Assembly (NCBI RefSeq): GCF_000226095.1
Contig: NC_016472.1
Span: 6,758,001 to 6,822,000 of the forward strand
DNA: 64,000 nucleotides
Reading direction: 5' to 3'
DNA from: Thermothelomyces thermophilus ATCC 42464
Lineage: Eukaryota > Ascomycota > Sordariomycetes > Sordariales > Chaetomiaceae
The notes under the pieces were generated by a model. The model was not told the origin of the DNA. It searched no databases and worked only from the letters and a program-made list of their open reading frames with translations. Position 1 is the stretch's first letter, and each line of letters starts with the position of its first letter. This document shows, one piece after another, positions 1 through 9,934 of this stretch. The position numbers and the translations under genes are program-made.

Positions 1-3000
1 GGTTTGAGAGAGAAGATGGTTCCAGACCGTCAGAAGCAAAGTAAAAAGGAGTGGTGCGCGACAACTGGTGTCGACCAAATCGGATATGTATGTACAAGTA
101 CAACAATCCGCACCCAAAGAAAGGAACGAATGGAAGGATGGGAAGGAAAAAAGAAGAGCGATAAGAGCAGCTAGCACCGCAGAGAATGTGAACGGGACAT
201 GGTCGAAGAAAGAAGCGGTCGTACGATCCCCGGGCGGCGCACTGAATGTTATATGAGACGAGCCGCCCCGGAGAAGAGCAGGGGGGAATTGCTGCGACGA
301 CGATCCGACGACAATGCCAAGCCAGCGTTTCTCAAAGGCCCTGCAAGCCAAGCGGTTTCGAGCACATCCGGGCCTCCTGCCACTCTGCTGGGGCTGTTTG
401 AAGGTTCCTGGTCGTCGCAGGCTTGGCAATAGAGACAAGGTTGTATGCTTGCCCCATGATTCCAAAACGTGGTGCAGGGGGGCGATGCAGACGGAGTGCT
501 TTCTGGAGGAGGAAAGTTCTCAGAGCCGTCACACAGACACGATGGACCGAGGATGGATGGGTTACAACCTCCACGAGCAAGAAAGTGACCCTGCATTGCC
601 GAGATCCCAATTCAGAATTTTTTGATATCGAAGTTGGGACGGCAGGGGCATTGGGGTTCCTGGGGCTCCAGGACTTTCGGACCCGGAAGGAACACGGGGC
701 AGGTCCACTACCTGAGGAATGTACGGATTACGGATTACACACGAGGGGGTTAAGAAGAGCTTGCCCTACCGACTGGTAAGTACTACTACTACGCAGTGCA
801 GGTAAGACTGAGCAACAATGCAAGGCGTCGAGGGACTCGGAAAGCGCGCTGCCGTCTGTTTGCACCGCTTACCGAACCCCACAGGTGTGAGTGGCCAAAA
901 CGACCGCTTGATGAGGTTTTTAGGTCTGGCACTTCGCGGCCGTACTACACAGTACAGTCAGACACGACGCTGCAGAGGGAAAGACAGAGGGTGCACTGTC
1001 TCTCGGTAGCAACGGTTTGCCTTGAAGCTTGGATGCTGGAGTAGCAGTTGAGGCGGCTCGTGTGCCATATGTTCAAGGCTAGCCCTGCTCGTCCCAAGTT
1101 CAACCAATTGGATCGCCCTGGCCATGACGATCGGGCAGCTTAAGTTTCGGGATGAAGCGCAAGCGAGCGAGCATGAGCTCCGCGCTGCCTGGAACCCGCT
1201 ATGGGACTAGTGTAGTGCACTTCCCCACATGGGCCACCAGGCGCTTTTCAGCCCCGCGTTGACCAGATGCCCTTTTCCCTCAACATGTCAGAGAGCCGCA
1301 CGGCGATTGCCTGTCAACGGATATCGGATATCGGCAAACCTCCGAAACGACGAGAACACTGCGGTAGTTCACAACAGGTTAGGATTTTCGCTGTCGCTGT
1401 CTGAGCATTGGCGCCGGTGCCCGTCCGTTGTATCAGGACAGAGTCTTTGCTCTCGCCGTCATGTGCAGCGCTTGTCAGCCAATTTCCTTGCCGCAGCCCT
1501 CGCGGCAGCCGGTCGATCGTCGGACCAAGACCCGGGCCGAGTTGTGCCAGCCGTCAGCCTCCCGGTCAACTCGACTTACCTTCGCTGTTCTACAGAGTGC
1601 TGGGGCACGCCTGACATAACAGTCTTTGGGTCGGGCAGGCTTGTGGCGATTCGGCCCATCTCGAGGATCCGCATAAAAAAAAAATACCTTTATAGCACCT
1701 TCGGAAGGTACGCTACGCGCAATTAACGTTGGCAAGATAGACCGGGGTCATTTTTGTCATCAGGATCGCATTTGATGGGAATCAATTCTCAGCTGCCGTG
1801 GGTTGTTTATCCCCGGGCCGGCTGTATCCCTGTCCTGTGCAACAATTTGCTCGACATGTTTCCTGGATGGGACGCTGTCATGGTGACCCTGCCGCTCCTT
1901 CCCATCCCTGCGAGGGGGGGGTGAAGTTTAAGAACCTAAACTACGGAGTAAGGTAGGCGAGACAAAGTTCCCACAGAAATGAGGAGTTCCACTAGTTACA
2001 CTCCAGGCCTCCTGCGCCAAAAAGCTCAAGCTGGAGGAAGACAATCCTACCGTAACGTTACCGAAATGGCCAACTCTTATAGGGCTTGCCAAGCCTCCTA
2101 TCCGTATTTTTGTTTCTGTCGAGACGCTGGCGGCCCCAGGTCGGCACTTTGCTGCCGAGCAACAAGCAGGACTCGGGAGGTCAAGGCTGCTCGTGGGCGG
2201 TACGGTTCGGACAGCGGACTGTGCAAATTTGATATGGTCGTTCAAAGTAAAACTCAACCGGCTGGTTTCGCGAAAGCTGGCATCCCCGTGCCCATCGCTC
2301 CGGTTTGCGTCGAAACGAATCGTGTTCATTGAATCGCATTCCATATGGACATTAGACCTGTGATTTGCCGCTGGGCCACGAATTGGTTTTGTTGGCATTT
2401 GCGGAAAATCGACAGCTGATAGCCAGTGGCTATCCAGCTATACTCCGTATTGTAAGCGCCGGGGGCAAGCCGAAGGGGCCCCTGCGCGATTCGAGACATG
2501 GTGCTCCTCCCAATTCCTTTCCCTACCCCCTTTCAGTCTCCGACTAAAGTACGCAGTAGCTCGAGAACTTTTCGCTCTCCTGAAACAGCGTGACCCTCTA
2601 TTAAAACCGATCCACCCAACATTTCCAACCCTTCATTCCTACGAGAAGCGGAGTTGAGTGTGTCGAAGAGACAGAGTACTCACCCTGACCGGATCGGTCG
2701 GCATCTGTCAAACGACCTGCGACTAGCAGCCTGTATGTCATCCGTAAATAGTACTTGTAAAACCCAATGCTGGGGTCTGGCACAAGGTTTCTGGGGGACC
2801 CCACTAGGTTAGATTGGCGGAACGAAACACGAGACATCACCGAATCGCTCGGCACGACCTAATGCCGTCATCGGAGTCGGTGTTTTGTCATGATCGTTGG
2901 CCCAGCCGGGAAGATCAGACAGATGGCGTTTCCTTCACTGTGGGACGAGCATCGTCCCCGTCGCCGGAACCCAGGTTCCATGTGTGGGTGCCACGAGGAA

Positions 3001-3136
3001 TATCTTTTCCTAGGAAAGCCCACTAAAACACCATATTCCGTGGAGGGAGCATAGATGCGCCGCTCACCTGTCGTTCCGCGGGAGTATCGGCTATGATACT
3101 AGGGTTCTTCTGACGTCTCACAGATGGAACAGCTGC
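1..3136. other. Gene-less stretch at left edge
   Basis: I see no gene I can support. Open frames here are short, overlap on both strands and show no conserved motif, signal peptide or splice-linked continuation. The longest on each strand (1229-1726 plus, 1928-2398 minus) are rich in Arg, Ser and Pro, as chance frames in GC-rich DNA are. The 9-bp intergenic motif TACGGATTA or TACGGAGTA occurs at 722-730 and 1942-1950. The right end probably carries the 3' untranslated part of the nuclease gene. Confidence 0.6.
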
Positions 3137-4210
3137 TTAAAGGTCTTCCGAACCTGACGCGGTCTTCAGGCTAGTGACGATCAGATCCAGCCACGCAGCC
3201 AAGCGATATCCCGCCCTCGCTACCTGCACCTCGATCACCGGCGCAGCGGCCTCGTAGTAGTCAGAACCAAGCTCTTGGTCCTTGATGGCGTCCGGGCCGT
3301 CGGGCAAGACTGCGAGCAGTTTAGTCACACTTTGATACGCCACGCGAAGGATACAAAGAGATGATGATCCAGGACTCGGACGTTGGTCGAGACTCACCTG
3401 TGGTGCAGACGTAGGAATTCGCCTCGGTGGCCCAGGCCAAGGCCGTGGCGATCGGATCCGACAAGTTCGCCGACCTCAACCAGCTGATCCTCTCAGAGGC
3501 ATACTTGCCCTCGTTGATCTCCCTGGTCAGCTCGTCCGCCCACCGCTTGGCGGCGGGATACGGCTTCCGCCTCACGCCGCCGCCGACCAGCTTCTCGACG
3601 ATGCTCGTGTCCCAGACGTGGTGCAGGTTGAAGCGGCGGCCGTCGAAGAGCACGGGGATGCCGTTGCCGCCGCGGGCGACGTTCTCGGTGTGCAGCGGCT
3701 GATGGATGTCGCCGACAAAGTGGACGACGAACTTGGCGGCGATGGCGCGCTCCGACTCGCGCAGGTCCGCGTCCAGCATGCGCGACGTGTAGTTCTGCAG
3801 CGCGCTCACCACGCAGCCCCGGTCCTTCTTGCAGTCGCGCTCAAAGTCGACGCCGCAGTACCGCGGCGGGTCGTCCTTGGCGTCGATGAAGTGGAAGTCG
3901 GACGTGAAGCGGCCCCATTTGGTGTACCGGATCGAGTCGGCCCACGTCGCGACGCCCGCGAGGTAGTCACCCGTGTCGTTGCGCAGGAGGGATTGGAGGT
4001 AGTCGGTGGTGGCTGGCGAGACGAAGTTGCTCGCTATGTAGGCCACGCTGATGTGTCCGAAGCCTGGTATTGCGATGTGCCGACAAGGTTAGATCACGCC
4101 TGGGACGATGGGACGATGGGGACAATGAATGAAGAGAGAGAGGCCTTACCACCCCATGCCAGGACTCCCGGTACGGTTGCCGCACCAATGGCGGCGGTTG
4201 AGGGTTTCAT
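3137..4210 (-). CDS. Secreted S1/P1-type nuclease
   Basis: Zinc-dependent single-strand-specific endonuclease (also 3'-nucleotidase in the family), exported to the medium. Three exons read on the minus strand: 4210-4150, 4063-3398 and 3309-3137, giving 299 residues. The first exon encodes an 18-residue signal peptide ending in VLA. The mature chain then starts WGGFGH, and the family uses this N-terminal Trp and the His as zinc ligands. Further ligand motifs follow: TWAD, FHFID, the HFVGDIHQPLH block and NLHHVWD. The C-terminal exon carries the usual YY-x-AAPVIE and AGYRLAAWL end. Both introns are GT-AG, and the short second one removes a frame break after SYVCTT. The start at 4210 is the only ATG that gives the signal peptide joined to Trp. 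It is transcribed away from the transposon to its right. Nothing looks missing, so an intact secreted nuclease is likely. Confidence 0.93.
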
Positions 4211-4485
4211 TTCGAAGAACGGTGTGAACGACGACTCCGCGGAGTGACGCCCTCTGTTCGCCTCGGTTTTGGGCGGGTTCCGAAGGGTAAATTCTCTTTG
4301 TAATGTACAATGAGATGTTGGAAACCGTCACAAACACAAGCTTGTCCACCGTCCTCCTGTATCAACAGCTGATCGCGGTCAGCTGGGCAGGGCTATCAAC
4401 GGGCCAGGGCAGCCTCCTGACAGGACCAGCCCCCCTGAGAGTTGTTTATGGAGGAACCGTTCAGGCCAATGACATTCCGTACATA
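4211..4485. other. Nuclease upstream region up to transposon
   Basis: About 275 bases between the nuclease start and the left terminal repeat of the transposon. It should hold the nuclease promoter. No specific site was recognised. The transposon therefore sits within 300 bp of the nuclease start codon. Confidence 0.5.
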
Positions 4486-4578
4486 CCCGGTGGTTAGTTG
4501 CTGACTAATTAGTTCAGGACTACCACCTGTCTCCCGACAGGTGGGGCCAAAACCCCCGGACATGCCAATATAGCCGGA
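4486..4578 (+). repeat. Left terminal inverted repeat
   Basis: Begins CCCGGTGGTTAGTTGC and matches the reverse complement of 7308-7400 over 93 bp with four differences that I count, all transitions. Inside lies a hairpin with 8-bp arms, CCACCTGT and ACAGGTGG, around a 6-base loop. A TA precedes it. Confidence 0.93.
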
Positions 4579-5224
4579 CAGGTATACGTCCAAATCCGCG
4601 TCTAATTTTACTAGCCAACTCCCTATATTCGAAGACATAACCACTACTACAAGCCTAGTTAAACCTACTCTCCTGTATACGATGCCTCTAACTAACCAAA
4701 TCTAGGAACCGGCTAGTATACGGGCTGCCAAATGGCTCCTTACCGCTTAAGCTCGCTACCGAACTAGCCGTTTACCCTATAGAAAGTAACCTAGTATTTG
4801 GCACGTGGCTTAGCTATTTAAGACTAGAAAGACCTAGGTTAGCCGGCACTTAAAGTCTTTAAAGGATACTAGACTTCTAGCTATTAGTAGTAATGCAGTT
4901 AGAAGACCTTGGTCGCTTCGAAACGACGAAGATTCGGCCCTCGAAGGATATATATACTAGCTTATCGAATCTGGTTCTCTTACTACTAAAGATCTTCTCT
5001 AAGATGCTGCTAACCGTTTATAGGTATATCGTGATCCTCCCTGCCTTCCTATTAATAAGCACTAGTAATTACGTTAGAAATAAGATTATCTATAGTTTTA
5101 GCTAATATTCTTTAAACTAGTTAAAGTAAACCGACTCTTGGCTAAGTAGTAGGTAGAAGAACTAGAGATATTCTTTAATAAGCTTAAGGATATTATTAAA
5201 AGCTTTAAGATTACTATATCTAGC

Positions 5225-5920
5225 CATTGGAATATAGATAAAACTAGATATATACTTGTAATATTAAATAGGCGGTTTAAGATCTTAATAGTTAAAGTAG
5301 ATAAGAAGAAGAAGGTTAGTTCCTTCCTTTAAATATTAATATAGAATACTTATTATAGTATTTTATTAGCTAGAGATTCTAGATCTTTATAACCGAGAGT
5401 TAATAAGTATAATTAGCGCTAGAAATGCTATTAGCGATATTATCTTAGTATTCTATATCTTTAAATAGTAGCTATTAGAAGATTAGAATATTAATAGTCT
5501 TAATAAGGAGATTTGATTCTATAAGTTAGAAATAGTATTTAATAATGTTAAAATTATAATAGATTAGATACGATATTTTAATAAATACTTCTTTATTATC
5601 TATACTAAGTTCTAGTAATATAGTATAAGCTTTAAGGAATAGTTTAGTTATGACTATTATAACTTTAGTCCTACTCTTAATATATACTTTATTAACCTAG
5701 ATAATATTACCTTTAAAGATTTAGTCCATATATCTATACTATTAGAAGAATATATATACTAACTACTTATCTTAGATAACTTTATAGGATATTATAACCT
5801 TAAGCTTTATAAATATTACCTCTTATTTAATATTATTATTATCTTCCTCCCTCTCTATTTAATATACTTTATTTAGCTAATAGATATAAAAGTCTTTCGC
5901 TATCTTAAGGAAGTATATTA
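5225..5920 (+). pseudogene. Transposase remnant, Fot1/Pogo DDE domain
   Basis: Fragments of a DDE_1-type transposase can be read on the plus strand. Around 5225-5300 the translation gives HWNIDKTRYIL and RRFKILIVKVDKKKK, matching the first catalytic Asp block (N-x-D-E/K-x-G) and the basic stretch that follows it. At 5766-5910 a second block gives LILDNFIGYYNLKLYKYYL, which resembles the family pattern LxLDGHxSHxxLxFxxYC. It runs on to LIDIKVFRYLKEVY, the relic of QPLDxxVFxxLK. The Asp codons at 5775 and 5883 lie in the same frame with 35 residues between them, in the DD30-35D spacing of Fot1 elements. The Gln of the QPLD motif is now TAG (5874), and CAG to TAG is the classic RIP change. First and second blocks are in different frames, so at least one indel has occurred. 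Non-functional. Confidence 0.8.
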
Positions 5921-7307
5921 ACGATATCTCTAATAGGTAGTTTAAAATAGTAATCTTATATTTACTTAGGCAGACTTTATTAGAGGATTCTAGGAAATCT
6001 AGGATACTAGTTTTAAATACTAAAATATTATAGTAGGATTTGAAAAGACTAGTCTTTTTCTACCAAACCAATATATCATAATAAATTAGATTAGGAAGAA
6101 AGTATTATCTAATATAAGTATTAGATATTCTATAATAATTTCTAATAATAAGTAATAGGTATATATAAAAAAGATATTAACTATATTTAAGAGTAGTATC
6201 TTAAGCTTTTTAGTTTACTAATATAAGAATACTTTCGGGATATTATATTAATAGTTAATAAGGGTTAGCTAGTATATAAATATCTAAATAACTTTACTAA
6301 GGATAAGAGAGCCTATCTAGCTATACTATCTATTAAAAAAATATAAAGCTAACTTGTTAAGCTAATAGGAAAGGTTATAACAAGTATAACTATCTAATAG
6401 ATTTGACAGTTTTAGGAGATCTAAGCTTAGAAAAGCACTAAGATAATTCGAGATACTAGCTAAAAAGCTACCTATATTACTATCAAGCAGATTAAATAAG
6501 AGTATAAGGAGGAATATAAAGTCTAGAAAAGGCACCTAGAAAACAAGATTCCTAATACTAATAGACGTCGCCTTCGTATAGCAACCTTTACCAAATTCTT
6601 AGAAAAGACTAATAAGAACGACTATCTTCCTCTTAACAATAAGGACCCTCTCTAGGTTCTACTAAAGGAACGTTAGCCACTAGCATTTTTCGACTTTAGA
6701 GATAGAAAAGAAGTCCTAATCCCCTAGTTAGCCAAGAAGCCGTTATTAGAAGTCAAACTCCTATCCCCTAAACGTCCTAGGATATAGATTAGCGGTATGA
6801 CTATAATGTCAATTGACGATAGCAATAATGACAGATTTAACTTTACAAATAGTAAAGATAGGTAGGAAGAGGATGTCAAGTCACCATCTCTATCTAGGGG
6901 TAAGAAGGAGTCTCTATATATAGCCATTATTAAGGATATTAGGAGGTTTAAGAAGCAATATACCTATAAGTCTGTAGTAATAACGCTAGGGACAGAAGAT
7001 AATAGCTATTACTAGGAGGCTAAAAGAGAAGGTACTACTATAATTAGGAGTATTAGGAGTAATAAGGATAGGGGGTATAATATAGAAGGAAAGGGAGACG
7101 AAGGCGAGTTATATAACCTGTTATTTGACTAGTTATAACTAGGTAGAATTAAATTTTACTACGTTTTTAAGCTTTTTAGAGCCTAGTTTACAATTAAACT
7201 ATTTATAGCTATTTAAGGCTATTGTTATAAGGGTAATTGAACTTAAATTAAACTTGATGGTACCTTTTGTAAAGATACGAATGTATAGGAAATTTGGTAG
7301 TGATGTA

Positions 7308-7400
7308 TCCGGCTATGTTGGCATGTCTAGGGGTTTTGGCCCTACCTGTCGGGAGACAGGTGGTAGTCCTGAACTAATTAGTCAGCAACTAACCACCGGG
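7308..7400 (-). repeat. Right terminal inverted repeat
   Basis: Reverse complement of the left repeat with four transition differences, including the same internal hairpin. It ends CCACCGGG followed by TA at 7401. Confidence 0.93.
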
Positions 7401-7990
7401 TAGTAGATTATGGAATACTCTGGGGTTGTCGCGTATGTCAGTGCACAGGTGCCCTACGTGCTCCTTATCGGCAGCCGTTTAACGTTATCGGGTGAACGGT
7501 TCAGTCCGTACTACAGAGTAGGTTCAAGAATACGGAGTATGTACTGTACACCACGTATTTGTTCAAACCTGTTGTTTGCGCCTGCCAGTACGAATTAATC
7601 CGTACCTTAGCTACATACCTAGCACGTAAGCTCCGAAACGTAGCCTCTCCGGGCCCTGTAGCATCTTAGATAGGTGTCTCGGATATCCAAGACGCACGAC
7701 AGAACAACTACCAGTGTGGAGAACCCAACAATCCTCTTTTACCCGAGAACAGGTTGTTTGAAGGTCACGAGGCGGCCTCCATTTCTTCTACTCCTCGCTC
7801 CCTCCCCCTCCCAGTAATAACGTTATTAAGGCCATTTTCGTCCCTCGTTCGTTGTTAGAGTACCTTCAATCAACGACTATGGCAATGAGAGGGTTCTCGG
7901 ACCAAAACGAGATTGGCTGTCGAGCATGACCATCTCCGCGTCCTTGGACCCCACAAATGCGCAGCGGGATGCAGATGCGGGGTGCCTTAT

Positions 7991-8004
7991 CTACACTAGT
8001 GTAG
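7991..8004. repeat. Palindrome CTACACTAGTGTAG, copy 1
   Basis: A perfect 14-bp palindrome 463 bp upstream of the PQ-loop start codon. The 12-bp core TACACTAGTGTA recurs at 8122-8133. A paired palindrome in a promoter may be a dimeric transcription-factor site, but I recognise no factor. Confidence 0.5.
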
Positions 8005-8121
8005 GTCGACTTTCGGCAGCTTGTAACCCTTCCCGCCTCTCCAAGTTGCAGCTCCAGGCAGAGATTCGCAGCCAAATGACAACAGCGTGCGTCACGATGG
8101 CCCACCTGCACTACTTGTGTC

Positions 8122-8133
8122 TACACTAGTGTA
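8122..8133. repeat. Palindrome TACACTAGTGTA, copy 2
   Basis: Perfect 12-bp palindrome identical to the core of the copy at 7991-8004, 333 bp upstream of the PQ-loop start codon. Function unknown. Confidence 0.5.
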
Positions 8134-8466
8134 AAGCGTAGCACACTAAAAGCGGTCAGCCAGGCGTGAGAAATCGCTAACTTTCCCCTTCTGGGATGGT
8201 GTAGTTATCAGAGATCCCTCTGCGCCGATCTGCGCCCCGCGATAAGGCCCTCGGCACGCGGCAACCCTTGCGGTTTGCCCCCAGACTTCACTGGATGACT
8301 CGAACGCGAGACGCAAACTCTGAAAACACCAAACCAAATCCCCTTTTACAACATCTCTCCCGTATCCAACAAGAACACAACGGGATTCATGGATAGACCT
8401 TGAACGGCATACCTGCTCGGCTTGCTTTCATTTATTTTTTTTATTGCGACGAAGCCTTGTTCCGTG

Positions 8467-9934
8467 ATGCTGCCCTTTATCGCTGCCGCCCTTGAGACGC
8501 CTTATCGGCCGAGACTCGGCGAGGTGCTCTCGGGGATCTTCGGCAGCGTGAGCTTGACGGCATGGATATGTCTCTTGGTAGGCGACAACAAGCACGTCAT
8601 TGGGAAGGTGAACGGCTGACGGTGTCGTAGCTCCCCCAGTTGATCACCAACTACAAAACCAAGAGCGCAGACGCCTTATCAATGAAGTTCCTTCTGATTT
8701 GGCTCCTCGGTGATGTCTCCAATTTGTCTGGTTAGTGGCTCGCGAGCTTTCTTTGAAACCACGCCTGCTGTCGACCGTAGACCGGGGCTACTCGAAGCGC
8801 GTCATCCTGCTAGCGTTAGTCTAACTATGTACCATATCCCAGGCGCCCTCTTCACGAGCCTCGCGCCGTCCACGATAGCACTCGCGAGCTACTTTTGCGT
8901 TGCCGACCTGATCCTGATCAGCCAATGCACCTACTACAACACCATCAACGCCCGCCGGCAAGCCCGTCGCGAGGCCCACCTCCACCATCACCATCATCAC
9001 CAACACCACCACCACCACCACCACCACCATCGTCATCCCAGGCTTTCGACCGACGACGAGCCGGGCGCGAGTGCCTCCTCCGCCGTAGCCGATCACCACG
9101 CGGCTCCGACACCCACCGAAACCGACCCATTACTCCCTCCCTCCAGCGCCACCGCCACGGCGGCGGGCGGAGCGACGGGGGACTCCCACTGCCGGCACCA
9201 CGAGAGCCTCCTGAACAACCGGCGCGGCAGCACCGGCAGCAGCAGCGGCGGGCCGCTGCTGAGCGACCCGCTGGTGCGCATCATCACGAGCGAGGACGAC
9301 GACGCGTCCGGCGCCGGCCGCACGTGGCTGCACAACACGGTCAGCCTGGTCGCGGTCTGGGTGATGGGCGCGGCCGGGTGGTACTTCAGCTACAGGGTGG
9401 CCGCGTGGGGGGCCGATGCCGGGAACGGGAACGAGGATCTCGCCGCGCCCGTCCCGGGAGACGGGGAGGAGATGATGAAGGAGCCGGTGGCGGTCGTGGG
9501 GATGGTCCTTGGGTATGCGAGCGCGCTGTGCTATCTGTGGTATGTCTCTTTTCGTCGTCTCTTCTCCTTTTCCTCGCTCGTTCTTCTTCGGTTCTGCTTC
9601 CGTCTGTTGTTTCTGTTTCTGCGCCGAGTATTGGTCACGGAGGTGCTAACTTTCCGGGTCGGTTCTTGTCAGTGCTCGCATCCCGCAAATCATCAAGAAC
9701 TACCGCGAAAAGTCGTGCGAGGGGCTCGCGCTCCTTTTCTTCCTGCTGTCGCTGACGGGCAACTTCACGTACGGCGCCAGCGTCGTCTCGTATTCCCAGG
9801 AACGTGACTATCTCGTCAGGGCGCTGCCGTGGTTGCTCGGCTCGCTGGGGACCATGGTCGAGGACTGCATCATCTTTGTGCAGTTCCGGATATACTCACC
9901 CAAGAGGCAGCTCAAGGCGGGCGGGGCCGCTTAG
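8467..9934 (+). CDS. Vacuolar PQ-loop transporter (Ypq/PQLC2-like)
   Basis: Seven-helix PQ-loop protein of the family that exports cationic amino acids from the vacuole (yeast Ypq1-3, human PQLC2). Exons 8467-8577, 8631-8730, 8843-9539 and 9673-9934 give 389 residues. The first PQ motif is LPQLITNYKTKSADALSMKF, followed by WLLGDVSN. Next comes GALFTSLAPSTIALASYF, then the long linker between the two PQ halves. The second PQ motif is ARIPQIIKNYREKSCEGLAL, followed by the GNFTYG helix. The linker holds a run of almost unbroken His coded by CAC repeats (about 8985-9033) and is otherwise disordered. Introns are GT-AG with a CTAAC branch site at 8821 in intron 2. The start at 8467 is the only ATG before the first conserved helix in this exon. 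Family membership is firm; substrate is inferred. Confidence 0.92.

Larger units (their letters stand above)
4486..7400. mobile_element. RIP-degraded Fot1/Pogo DNA transposon (Tc1/mariner superfamily)
   Basis: A 2,915-bp element bounded by 93-bp terminal inverted repeats and flanked on both sides by TA (4484-4485 and 7401-7402), the target duplication of Tc1/mariner elements. The interior is strikingly AT-rich and full of TA dinucleotides, against GC-rich flanks, which is the product expected from repeat-induced C-to-T mutation. Relics of a DDE transposase survive on the plus strand (see the pseudogene entry). No long reading frame remains, so the copy cannot make transposase. At 2.9 kb it is somewhat longer than a typical Fot1 of about 2 kb, so the 3' half could include extra coding or inserted sequence that I could not identify. 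Confidence 0.85.
7403..8466. other. Intergenic region and upstream region of the PQ-loop gene
   Basis: No gene seen. It contains the 9-bp motif at 7531-7539 and two copies of a perfect palindrome 130 bp apart (listed separately). The last few hundred bases before 8467 should carry the promoter and leader of the PQ-loop gene, including a T-rich stretch at 8430-8442. Confidence 0.5.

Noticed and set aside
4486-7400. Terminal repeats taken as those of an LTR element
   Set aside because: The repeats are inverted, not direct, are flanked by TA, and the interior has Fot1/Pogo transposase relics.
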